From positions 124,001 through 188,000 of the forward strand of contig CAVUAN010000005.1 of assembly GCA_963739435.1 (NCBI GenBank): 64,000 nt of DNA, in the 5' to 3' direction. Made by a program: the position numbers and the translations under genes. The notes below the pieces were generated by a model. It was given only the letters and a program-made list of their open reading frames with translations, did no database searches and was not told where the DNA came from. This document shows positions 17,975-25,621 of this stretch, in pieces (position 1 is the first letter of the stretch; each line of letters opens with the position of its first letter). This DNA comes from CAVUAN01 sp963739435 (lineage in GTDB: Bacteria > Acidobacteriota > Thermoanaerobaculia > UBA5066 > Gp7-AA6).

Positions 17975-18838
17975 ATGTTCGACTCGAAGATCCTGGCCGG
18001 CCGCTCGATTCTCGTCACGGGGGGCGGGTCGGGCCTGGGCCTCGGTATGGCGAAGGCGTTCGCGTCGTATGGCGCGAAAGTCTTGATCGCCGGACGGAAG
18101 AAGGAGCGGCTCGAAACGGCCGCCCGCGAGATCGGGGACGCGGCGCGCGAAGGCGGTCAAGCGGATATTTTCGCCGCCGACGTCCGCGAGCCCGAGCAGG
18201 TCAAGGCTCTCGTCGCCCACGCCGTCTCACGCTTCGGCAAGGTGGACGGCCTCGTCAACAACGCCGCTGGAAATTTCCTGGTTGCGGCCGAGGACCTGAC
18301 GCCCAATGGTTTCGACGCCGTGGTGAGGACCGTTCTCCACGGCTCCGTCTGGTGCACGCTCGAGGTGGGCCGGCACCTGCTCGAGAGCAAGCGCCCGGGA
18401 GCAATCGTCTCGATCGTCACGACCTATGCCTGGACCGGAACGGCCTTCGCCTTGCCCTCGGCGTGCGCCAAGGCGGGCGTGCTCGCCATGACGCGCTCGC
18501 TCGCCGTCGAGTGGGGGCATGCCGGCATCCGGCTGAATGCCATCGCTCCCGGCGCGATCCCGACACAGGGCGCCTTCTCGCGGCTGATTCCGGATAAGAA
18601 GGCCGAAGAGGCCGCCCTGGGCCGCATCCCGTCGGGCCGCTTCGGCAGGAAAGAGGAGATCGCCAACCTCGCGACGTTTCTTCTCTCCGATCTCTGCCCC
18701 CACCAAACCGGGGATTGCGTCACGATGGACGGCGGCGAATGGATCGCCGGCGCAGGAGAGTTCTCCGACTTCCGCAAGCTCCCCCGCGACGCCTTCCGCG
18801 CGGCCCTCGCGGCGATGAGGCCGCCGAAGAAGAACTAA
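17975..18838 (+). CDS. SDR oxidoreductase, 2,4-dienoyl-CoA reductase type
   Basis: 287 residues. The cofactor motif is TGGGSGLGLGMA and the NNAAGNF motif is the variant typical of peroxisomal/mitochondrial-type dienoyl-CoA reductases and bacterial homologues. In place of the standard YxxxK there is SACAK (within ALPSACAKAGVLAMTRSLAVEW), also as in that subfamily, where the classical Tyr is absent. It probably reduces 2,4-dienoyl-CoA in the breakdown of unsaturated fatty acids. The gene starts 8 bases after the S9 peptidase stop. It lies just before the lipid-modification cluster and may contribute to it. Confidence 0.82.
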   Translation: MFDSKILAGRSILVTGGGSGLGLGMAKAFASYGAKVLIAGRKKERLETAAREIGDAAREGGQADIFAADVREPEQVKALVAHAVSRFGKVDGLVNNAAGNFLVAAEDLTPNGFDAVVRTVLHGSVWCTLEVGRHLLESKRPGAIVSIVTTYAWTGTAFALPSACAKAGVLAMTRSLAVEWGHAGIRLNAIAPGAIPTQGAFSRLIPDKKAEEAALGRIPSGRFGRKEEIANLATFLLSDLCPHQTGDCVTMDGGEWIAGAGEFSDFRKLPRDAFRAALAAMRPPKKN

Positions 18839-18960
18839 ACAGGCCCGTCCGAGCAGGGTCGAACACCCGGCGTTCGCACCGGACTTGGCGTTCCCCGGCC
18901 CGAGCGGTAGAGTCTCCGGACCCATTCGGACAGGAACAAAGAGGATCGGAGGCCAAGGCG

Positions 18961-20838
18961 ATGCAGTCCGACATTCTTTCCGCTCTCGCGGCCACCGAGC
19001 TCTTCGGAACGCTCGACGAAACGGATCTGAAGAAACTCGAGGCTGGGCTCCAGTGGATGCGGGTCTCCGGAGGCGAGACTCTCTTCTACCAGGGTGAGCT
19101 CGGAGACTGCCTCTACGTTGTCGTGAGCGGACGCCTCCGAGTGCTTCACGAAAACCCCGGCATGGCAGAAAGGGTGCTGGGCGAGGCAGGAAAGGGCGAG
19201 ACCGTCGGCGAGATGGCGCTCTTGACCGGCGCCCATCGCTCCGCAACGGTTCGAGCGGTCCGTGACAGCGAGCTGCTGAAATTGTCCCAGGACAGCTTCA
19301 ACGGGATGATCGGGCTGCATCCGGAGCTGACCATGCAACTCGCCCGGCGCATCATCACGCGGTACCAGCGTTCGATGAAGGGCCCGCTCGCAGCCGGCTC
19401 GAACCGGGTCGCCTCGATCGCGGTGATGCCCACGGGCCGGGACGTGTCCGGGGATTTCGCGCGGCGGCTGACGGCGGCGCTCGAAAAGGTCGGCACCGTG
19501 CTCCACATCGACCGGGCACGGATCGACGCGGCTCTCGGTCCGGGCGCAGCGGACACGCCGAAGGACCACTCCCGCAACCATGCCGTCGTGGCCTGGTTGA
19601 ACGAGCAGGAGGCGAACTTCTCCTTCCTGGTGTACGAGGCGGATCAGACGACCACGTGGAGCGGCCGCTGCGCCCGGCAATCCGATCGAATCCTCGTCGT
19701 CGGCCGTTCGGGAGCCGAACCGGAGCCCTCGGCGCACGAAAACACGCTGTTCCGGCAGGGCCCGGCCACCGTTGCCAACCACGAGCTCGTCCTGCTGCAC
19801 CGGGAGCGCCGGTCGATCTATCCGGGGACGAGCGCCTGGATGGCCCCTCGACAGATCTCGCGCGTTCACCACCTCGTTGAAAACGACGAATCGGACTACG
19901 CGCGCCTGGTCCGGAGGCTGACCGGGCGAGCGGTCGGCGTGGTCCTCGCCGGCGGCGGCGCCCGGTCCTTCGCCCAGATCGGGATGCTGCGCGCCCTTCG
20001 GGAGGCCGGCATCACGTTCGACTACTTCGGGGGAACGAGCATGGGCGCGTTTCTGGGCGCCCAGTACGCGATGGAATGGAGCAACGAGAAGATACTCGAA
20101 TACAACCGGACGACCTGGCGCAATCGCCGCCCTCTGCGCGACTACACCTATCCGTACATGGCCCTCATCGCCGGGCAGCGTTTCACGAACGTGGTCCGAA
20201 GCCTTTACGGCGAGGCGATGATCGAAGACCTCGCGCTGCCCTACTTCTGTTGCTCGAGCAACCTGACCCGCGCCCGGCTCGTCGTGCACCGCACGGGCAC
20301 GATCTGGCGGGCTCTCGGGGCGAGCATCGCCGTTCCGGGCCTCGCGCCGCCTCTCTTCGAGAACGGCGACCTGCACGTCGACGGCGCGGCATTGAACAAC
20401 CTTCCCATCGACGTCATGCGGGAAATCTGCGACGGAACCGTGATCGCGGCGGACGTGAGCCCGCCCGTCGATCTCAAGGTCGATCCGCACCTGCGCGAGG
20501 CACCCGGCTCCTGGAGGCTCGCCTACCGCCGCCTGCGGCCGGTCGCTCAAGGCTTCCGCATTCCGACGATCATGGAAATCCTGTCGCGCGCATCCTCTCT
20601 GAGCAGCGTGGCCCAGGTGGACCGCATGAAGGGCGAAGCCAACCTCTACCTCCATGCTCCGCTCGAGAAGTACAGCATCTTCGATTTCAAGAAGTTCGAG
20701 GAGCTCGTGAAGGCCGGCTACGATTACGCCAAACCCGTTGCGGAAGAGTGGGTCAAGGGGGCGCAGCCCGCCTCCGGATCGGACTCCTTTTCGGCCGTAC
20801 CGTTTGATATCCTTCGGCGCAGCACCCAACACGATTAG
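18961..20838 (+). CDS. Cyclic-nucleotide-binding patatin-like phospholipase
   Basis: 625 residues with the layout of bacterial NTE/RssA-like proteins. The N-terminal cNMP-binding domain (about residues 10-125) has FYQGELGDCLYVVVSGRL and GETVGEMALLTGAHRSATVR. A middle region follows, then a C-terminal patatin domain (from about 325). That domain has the oxyanion loop GGGARSFAQIG, the nucleophile elbow GGTSMGAFLG and the catalytic Asp in VDGAALNN. It should hydrolyse phospholipid or lysophospholipid acyl chains at the membrane. ATG is preceded by GGAGG at a normal distance. It is directly upstream of, and co-directional with, the FAAL operon, so it may release the fatty acids that FAAL activates. 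Confidence 0.88.
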   Translation: MQSDILSALAATELFGTLDETDLKKLEAGLQWMRVSGGETLFYQGELGDCLYVVVSGRLRVLHENPGMAERVLGEAGKGETVGEMALLTGAHRSATVRAVRDSELLKLSQDSFNGMIGLHPELTMQLARRIITRYQRSMKGPLAAGSNRVASIAVMPTGRDVSGDFARRLTAALEKVGTVLHIDRARIDAALGPGAADTPKDHSRNHAVVAWLNEQEANFSFLVYEADQTTTWSGRCARQSDRILVVGRSGAEPEPSAHENTLFRQGPATVANHELVLLHRERRSIYPGTSAWMAPRQISRVHHLVENDESDYARLVRRLTGRAVGVVLAGGGARSFAQIGMLRALREAGITFDYFGGTSMGAFLGAQYAMEWSNEKILEYNRTTWRNRRPLRDYTYPYMALIAGQRFTNVVRSLYGEAMIEDLALPYFCCSSNLTRARLVVHRTGTIWRALGASIAVPGLAPPLFENGDLHVDGAALNNLPIDVMREICDGTVIAADVSPPVDLKVDPHLREAPGSWRLAYRRLRPVAQGFRIPTIMEILSRASSLSSVAQVDRMKGEANLYLHAPLEKYSIFDFKKFEELVKAGYDYAKPVAEEWVKGAQPASGSDSFSAVPFDILRRSTQHD

Positions 20839-20854
20839 AGCAGCACCCAACACG
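20819..20854. repeat. Direct repeat GCAGCACCCAACACG (2 copies)
   Basis: A 15-base sequence occurs twice, 21 bases apart: at the last codons of the patatin gene (20819-20833) and just after its stop (20840-20854). The copies are identical. The second lies just before the ribosome site of the FAAL gene. Confidence 0.8.
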
Positions 20855-20872
20855 GAGAGAAGGGAGCGGTTC

Positions 20873-22648
20873 TTGAAGCGGAATCGCCCAATTTCGGAAT
20901 GGGCCGGGAAAGAGCCGCACACACTCGTGTCGGCCATCGAACGGCTCCCTGCCGACCCCGCGCGCGGCTTCCGATTCGTGGGCTTCAGCGGCGGCGAGGT
21001 CCGCTTGAGCTGGACGCAGCTGCGGGACGAAGCCGCCCGCCGCGCGGCACACCTTTCCGCCGCGGGGCTCGAGCCGGGAGACCGGCTGGCTCTCGTGATC
21101 GCCCACGGGGCGGACTTCGTCTCGAGTTTTCTCGCAGCGGTGATCGCCGGCGTCGTGCCGGTTCCGATCGTTCCGCCCACCACGGGGCGCGCCATCCAGC
21201 AGTTCGGAGCGACCGCGGCGCGCATTGCCTCGGCGGCGGGCGCAAAGGCGATTCTGACGACCGAGCGGATGGCGGCGCTCCTGGGCCCGCTCCTCGACGC
21301 CGAGGCGTGGAAGGGCCGGATGCTCGCCGTCGAAACGGCGTTTGGGGGCAGCACGCCCCGCTTCGAAGCCCCCGCGCCGCGGCCCGAGGACCTCTGCTTC
21401 CTCCAGTTCACCTCCGGCAGCACGGCGGCGCCGAAAGGCGTCCACGTGACTCATGCGAACCTCGTCGCCAACTGCCTCGGTTTGCTCGGCCCTCGGGGCC
21501 TCGATACGCGGCCCGACGATCGGGGCGTGAGCTGGCTGCCCCTGTTTCACGACATGGGTTTGATCGGATTCGTGCTTGCGCCCATCGTCGGCGACGTTCC
21601 GGTGTCGATCCTCTCGACGTCGGCCTTCGTCCGCGATCCCCGGATCTGGCTGCGGACCATCCACGAAGACCGCGGGACCATCACGTTTGCTCCGAACTTC
21701 GGCTATGCGCTCGCAGCCCGCCGCGTGCGCGACGGGGATATCGCAACACTCGACCTCGGAAGCCTTCGCGTGGCCGGCTGTGGCGCGGAGCCCATCGAGG
21801 CGCCGACCCTGCGGGCGTTTTCCGCGCGGTTCGCGGCAGCGGGCTTCCGGCCCCATGCCTGGCTCCCGAGCTACGGGCTCGCGGAAACGACGCTCGTCGC
21901 CACGTTCCATCCGCTGGAGACTCCCCTTCGGACCGATCGGGTCCAGTCGGAGGCCCTGAGGAGAGGCGAAGCTGTCCCGGTCGGCTCCGAAGACCCGTTC
22001 GCGGGGGCGACAACCGAGCTGGTGGGGTGCGGGCGCCCGATTCCGGATCACGAGCTCGCCGTCCTCGGAAAGGCCGGCGAGGTGCTGACCGATCGGCTTG
22101 TTGGAGAGATTGCCATCGCGGGCCCGAGCGTTTCGAGCGGTTATTTCAACGCGCCGGAAGCGACCGCGGCCGCGTTTCAGGACGGCTGGTTCCGGACGGG
22201 AGACCTCGGTTATCTCGCGGAAGGCGACCTCTTCATTTGCGGCCGCCTCAAGGAGGTCATTATCGTCCGCGGCGCCAACGTCCACCCCCAGGACATCGAG
22301 TGGCTCGTGCGCGACCTTCCCGGTGTCCGACACGGCAACGTGGCGGCCTTCGGAGTCGCCCTCCAGGGAACCGAGTCGGTCGTCATCGCCGCCGAGGCGG
22401 ATCGCAGCGATCCGGAAGGCCTGAAGCGAGCGATCCGGACGCGCGTCCTCGAGGCGACGGGCGTCGAGGTCGCTCACGTCGCTCTGATCGCGCCGGGCAG
22501 CCTTCCCAGGACTTCGAGCGGCAAGCTCCAGCGCACACGGGCCCGTCAACTGTTCGAATCGGGCCGCCTCGGCGAAGGAGCCGTGGCCTGCGTGGAGCCA
22601 GGAGCGGCCGAGCCGCCTGCGCCGGCGGGAAGCTCCCTCTCGGAATAG
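20873..22648 (+). CDS. Fatty-acyl-AMP ligase (acyl-ACP synthetase)
   Basis: ANL-superfamily adenylate-forming enzyme, about 591 residues. The P-loop is FLQFTSGSTAAPKGV. SWLPLFHDMGLIGF is the hallmark of FAAL rather than CoA ligases. PSYGLAETTL, DGWFRTGDLGYL and the late SSGKLQRTRAR with its catalytic Lys complete the fold. FAALs activate free fatty acids as acyl-AMP and pass them to a carrier protein. The start is TTG at 20873 after AGAAGGGAG, since no ATG lies before the conserved PISEWAGKEPHTL. The ACP two genes downstream is the likely acceptor. It is the first gene of a tight operon ending at 25621. Confidence 0.88.
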   Translation: MKRNRPISEWAGKEPHTLVSAIERLPADPARGFRFVGFSGGEVRLSWTQLRDEAARRAAHLSAAGLEPGDRLALVIAHGADFVSSFLAAVIAGVVPVPIVPPTTGRAIQQFGATAARIASAAGAKAILTTERMAALLGPLLDAEAWKGRMLAVETAFGGSTPRFEAPAPRPEDLCFLQFTSGSTAAPKGVHVTHANLVANCLGLLGPRGLDTRPDDRGVSWLPLFHDMGLIGFVLAPIVGDVPVSILSTSAFVRDPRIWLRTIHEDRGTITFAPNFGYALAARRVRDGDIATLDLGSLRVAGCGAEPIEAPTLRAFSARFAAAGFRPHAWLPSYGLAETTLVATFHPLETPLRTDRVQSEALRRGEAVPVGSEDPFAGATTELVGCGRPIPDHELAVLGKAGEVLTDRLVGEIAIAGPSVSSGYFNAPEATAAAFQDGWFRTGDLGYLAEGDLFICGRLKEVIIVRGANVHPQDIEWLVRDLPGVRHGNVAAFGVALQGTESVVIAAEADRSDPEGLKRAIRTRVLEATGVEVAHVALIAPGSLPRTSSGKLQRTRARQLFESGRLGEGAVACVEPGAAEPPAPAGSSLSE

Positions 22649-22661
22649 GAGGTATCGAAAG

Positions 22662-23546
22662 ATGTCCACGCAAGCCGACATCGCCGTTTCCTACGACGTA
22701 TCGAACGATTTCTTCCGGCTCTGGCTCGACGAAGGGATGAGCTATTCCTGCGCCCTGTTTCAGGACGGCGACAGCCTCGAGGAAGCCCAGCGGCGCAAGT
22801 TGCGGTTCTTCTCGGACGGCGTCGGCGCCGGCCCCGGCAAGAGGATCCTCGACATCGGCTGCGGATGGGGCGCCAATCTCGAGCACCTGGCCCGCCGAGC
22901 CGGGGTCGGAGACGCGACCGGCATCACGCTCTCTCGCGCGCAATACGAAGGAATCCTGGAGAAGGCGATCCCCGGCGTCACGGTCGAGTGCGTTTCGTAC
23001 AAGGACTTCGCGCCCGAGCAGCCGTTCGACGGCGTGATCTCGATCGGCATGTTCGAGCACATCGCGACCCCGGAAGAGGCCCGTTCGGGCGCGCACATCG
23101 CCATCTACCGCGACTATTTCCGTCGCGTCTGGAACTGGACGAAGCCCGGCGCCTGGTTCGGCCTCCAAAGCGTCATAGGCTTGCGGGTTCCCCGCAATCG
23201 CGAGGACCTGCGGGCGATCGGAGACGCAACCTACGGGATTTTCCCCGGTGCGATCACCCCTCGGCTGGAAGCCATGGTCGCCGCCGTGAACCCCTACTTC
23301 GAGGTGATGGAGGTTCACACCCGGCGCGAGCACTACGAGAAAACCTCCGCCGAATGGCTCCGCCGCCTCCGTCGGAACGAATCCACGATCCGCGAACGCT
23401 TCGGCAACGAGCGGTTCGAGGAGTACGACCGGTATCTTTCCGCCTGCGTGATGGCGTTTCACAAGCACTACCAGTCCCTCGTCCAGATGCTCCTGCGGCG
23501 GGTGGACGACGTCCCGGCGGAACCCGGCAAGAGAGGAGGACTATGA
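22662..23546 (+). CDS. CFA-synthase-type SAM-dependent methyltransferase
   Basis: 294 residues of the cyclopropane-fatty-acid synthase / mycolic-acid methyltransferase family. The N-terminal signature SYDVSNDFFRLWLDEGMSYS and the SAM site RILDIGCGWGANLEHLA are clear. ISIGMFEHI matches the active-site strand of CFA synthases. Such enzymes add a methylene or methyl group to a cis double bond of an acyl chain. Here the desaturase two genes downstream could make that double bond on the ACP-bound chain. ATG follows AGGAGG-like GGAGG and its stop overlaps the ACP start (ATGA). It is shorter than E. coli Cfa because it lacks that protein's extra N-terminal domain. Confidence 0.85.
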   Translation: MSTQADIAVSYDVSNDFFRLWLDEGMSYSCALFQDGDSLEEAQRRKLRFFSDGVGAGPGKRILDIGCGWGANLEHLARRAGVGDATGITLSRAQYEGILEKAIPGVTVECVSYKDFAPEQPFDGVISIGMFEHIATPEEARSGAHIAIYRDYFRRVWNWTKPGAWFGLQSVIGLRVPRNREDLRAIGDATYGIFPGAITPRLEAMVAAVNPYFEVMEVHTRREHYEKTSAEWLRRLRRNESTIRERFGNERFEEYDRYLSACVMAFHKHYQSLVQMLLRRVDDVPAEPGKRGGL

Positions 23547-23803
23547 ACGACGCTGAGATCCTGAAACTGGTTCGCGAGGCCATCGCTTTCGCCCAGCCCG
23601 ACCTCCAGACGGCTTCCCTTTCCCCTGCGGACACGATCGCCGACCTGGGAATCAACTCGATTTCCGTTCTCGAGATCGTCGGCTACCTGGAGGACAAGCT
23701 CGGCGTCCGCTTTCCGGACGACGAGCTGGCGCAACTGAATACCGTCGGCGGGCTCTGCAGTTTGATCCGCAGCTCCGCCGTGACATCTGCCCCGAGCGCG
23801 TAA
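23543..23803 (+). CDS. Acyl carrier protein
   Basis: 86-residue carrier protein. The phosphopantetheine site is Ser39 in DLGINSISVLEIVGYLED, where the common DSL is NSI, as in many dedicated (non-FabD) ACPs. The body is acidic and helical. It overlaps the methyltransferase stop and is followed 10 bases later by a soluble desaturase. It is the natural acceptor for the FAAL product and the platform for desaturation and methylation. A separate housekeeping AcpP is expected elsewhere in the genome. Confidence 0.88.
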   Translation: MNDAEILKLVREAIAFAQPDLQTASLSPADTIADLGINSISVLEIVGYLEDKLGVRFPDDELAQLNTVGGLCSLIRSSAVTSAPSA

Positions 23804-23813
23804 GGAGGATTCC

Positions 23814-24680
23814 ATGGCCGTCTCAATTGCTTCCCGCGAAAAGGCGTACCGCGCCTACAACGAGTTTTTCGACGTTGCGGAGCGCAAGCGCCGCTGGCAC
23901 CCCTTCAACGACATCCCGTGGGACAAGATGGACCGGTCCAAGCATTCCGAGGAGACTGCGATCTGCCTCGAGACCTTCTGCGGCGTCGAGCTCTACGTGC
24001 CCGACTACACGGCAAACGGGTTCAACCTGACGCGGGACATCTTCGGACACGGCTGGTTCCAGGCCAACTGGGGCTACGAGGAGTCCAAGCACGGCCTCGT
24101 GTTTCGCGAATACCTCATCCAGTCGGGCCTGCGAACGCTCGAGCAGTACTACGCCTTCGAGGACCAGATTTTCGGAAAAGTCTGGAAGCTGCCGTTCCAC
24201 ACGCGGCGACAGATGACCTGCTACGGCGCTCTCCAGGAGAGCGCGACATTTCTGATTTACCAGGCCCAGAAGGAAAAGGCCAAGCAGGAGGGCGCCGAGC
24301 TGCTGGAGACGGTCTTCTTTCTCATCAGCCGCGACGAGGCCGCGCATCACGGGTTCTACAAGAAGGTCATCCAGCTCGAGATCGAGGATGACAGGGATGG
24401 CACGATCGCCGATCTCGCCCATGTCATTGCAAACTTCCACATGCCCGGAGTCGGGCTGATTCCCGAGTACGACGAGAGACTCAAGACCGCCGGCGTCGCG
24501 ATCTCCTCCGAGCATTTTCTCCAGCAAGGGATCTTCCCGCTGTTGAAGGCGGTCGGCACCAGCCGGCGCGAGATCATCGCAACCCTTCAAAAGAAGAGAG
24601 CGCTCGAGGCCGAGGCGCGGCAGAAGGACCCCGCGGCAGCGCCCGCTGCGCCAGCCGAGCCGGCTCCGGTCGAAGCCTAG
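23814..24680 (+). CDS. Acyl-ACP desaturase-like diiron protein
   Basis: 288 residues of the soluble ferritin-like acyl-ACP desaturase family (plant stearoyl-ACP desaturase and mycobacterial DesA relatives). Diiron ligands are seen in ICLETFCG, WGYEESKHGLVF (E-E-x-x-H) and ISRDEAAHHGF (D-E-x-x-H). Such enzymes insert a cis double bond into an ACP-bound acyl chain using O2 and a reductant. An Ala/Pro-rich tail ends the protein. AAGGAGG precedes the ATG. Its direct neighbour is the ACP. The position of the double bond cannot be read from sequence. A related N-oxygenase function is possible but less likely, given the context. Confidence 0.85.
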   Translation: MAVSIASREKAYRAYNEFFDVAERKRRWHPFNDIPWDKMDRSKHSEETAICLETFCGVELYVPDYTANGFNLTRDIFGHGWFQANWGYEESKHGLVFREYLIQSGLRTLEQYYAFEDQIFGKVWKLPFHTRRQMTCYGALQESATFLIYQAQKEKAKQEGAELLETVFFLISRDEAAHHGFYKKVIQLEIEDDRDGTIADLAHVIANFHMPGVGLIPEYDERLKTAGVAISSEHFLQQGIFPLLKAVGTSRREIIATLQKKRALEAEARQKDPAAAPAAPAEPAPVEA

Positions 24681-24688
24681 CCGTCCCC

Positions 24689-25621
24689 GTGGCCGACATC
24701 CCCGGCGCCGCCGATCGGGCGCCCGACGGCGCCCCCTCATCCACGCCTGCCAGGACGGAAGGCCTCACCCTGACCACGGACGACGGCGTCCCGCTTTCGG
24801 CCCGCTGGTGGGGCGGGGCGCAGGCCTCGGAGCGCACCGTCGTGTGCCTCTCGGGGCTCGCCGCTCCTCAAGACTACCTGCGCTTTTTCGCCGGCTTCCT
24901 CGCGCAGAGGGGGTGGGGCGTCCTGACCTTCGACTACCGGGGGATCGGAGGATCGCGTGCGGCCGGCCCCCGGGGGAGCCTCGACGACTGGGTGGAGCAC
25001 GACGTGCCGGCGGCAATCGCGGAGGCGAAGCGCCGGTCGGGCGGGGCGGGGTTTCTCGGCGCATTCGCCCACAGCATCGGCGGGCAGCTGCTGGGTCAGA
25101 ATCCCGCCCGCGGCGAGCTTCACGGGGCGCTGCTGCTCGCGGCGCAGCGCGGAATCCCGAACCTCTACTCCGGAGCGGGATACTGGCGCGTCCACTACGC
25201 CTACACCCTGTTCCCCTTACTCATCCACCTGCTCGGACGGCTCCCGGTCACTCCGTGGACGCTGCCTCAACCCTGCCCCGGCCCGGCGCTGCTCCAGTGG
25301 GTGCGGTGGGGCCGGCAGGGCGTCTTCACGAACCAACGGGGCGAAAACGTCGAGCCGCGGTTTCGGCAGTGGCGGGGACCGGTCGTCGCCGTCGACATCT
25401 CGGACGACGACTATGCGCCGCGTCCGGCCGTCGACGCTCTCGCGCGCCTCTATCCGATCGAATTTGTCCGCCGCGAGACGCTCACCCCGGCCGACTTCGG
25501 GGTCGAAGAGATCGGGCATTTCGGCTTTTTCCATCCGCGGGCTCCCCGGCAGCTCTGGGGGCGCGCCGAGGCCTGGCTTCGGGATTTGGTCCCGGGTCCT
25601 GACCCGTCCGCCCGGCCCTAG
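24689..25621 (+). CDS. Alpha/beta hydrolase
   Basis: 310 residues. The nucleophile elbow is AFAHSIGGQ (Ser in H-S-I-G-G) and the oxyanion region is near VVCLSGLAAPQDY. A central acid is probably in AVDISDDDY and the His in EEIGHFGFF. GTG is used as start, 8 bases after the desaturase stop. It resembles predicted esterases or thioesterases of the YheT / serine aminopeptidase kind. As last gene of the FAAL-methyltransferase-ACP-desaturase operon it may release or transfer the finished acyl chain. Its stop shares the CTAG of the convergent 2-oxoglutarate dehydrogenase gene. Confidence 0.82.
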   Translation: MADIPGAADRAPDGAPSSTPARTEGLTLTTDDGVPLSARWWGGAQASERTVVCLSGLAAPQDYLRFFAGFLAQRGWGVLTFDYRGIGGSRAAGPRGSLDDWVEHDVPAAIAEAKRRSGGAGFLGAFAHSIGGQLLGQNPARGELHGALLLAAQRGIPNLYSGAGYWRVHYAYTLFPLLIHLLGRLPVTPWTLPQPCPGPALLQWVRWGRQGVFTNQRGENVEPRFRQWRGPVVAVDISDDDYAPRPAVDALARLYPIEFVRRETLTPADFGVEEIGHFGFFHPRAPRQLWGRAEAWLRDLVPGPDPSARP

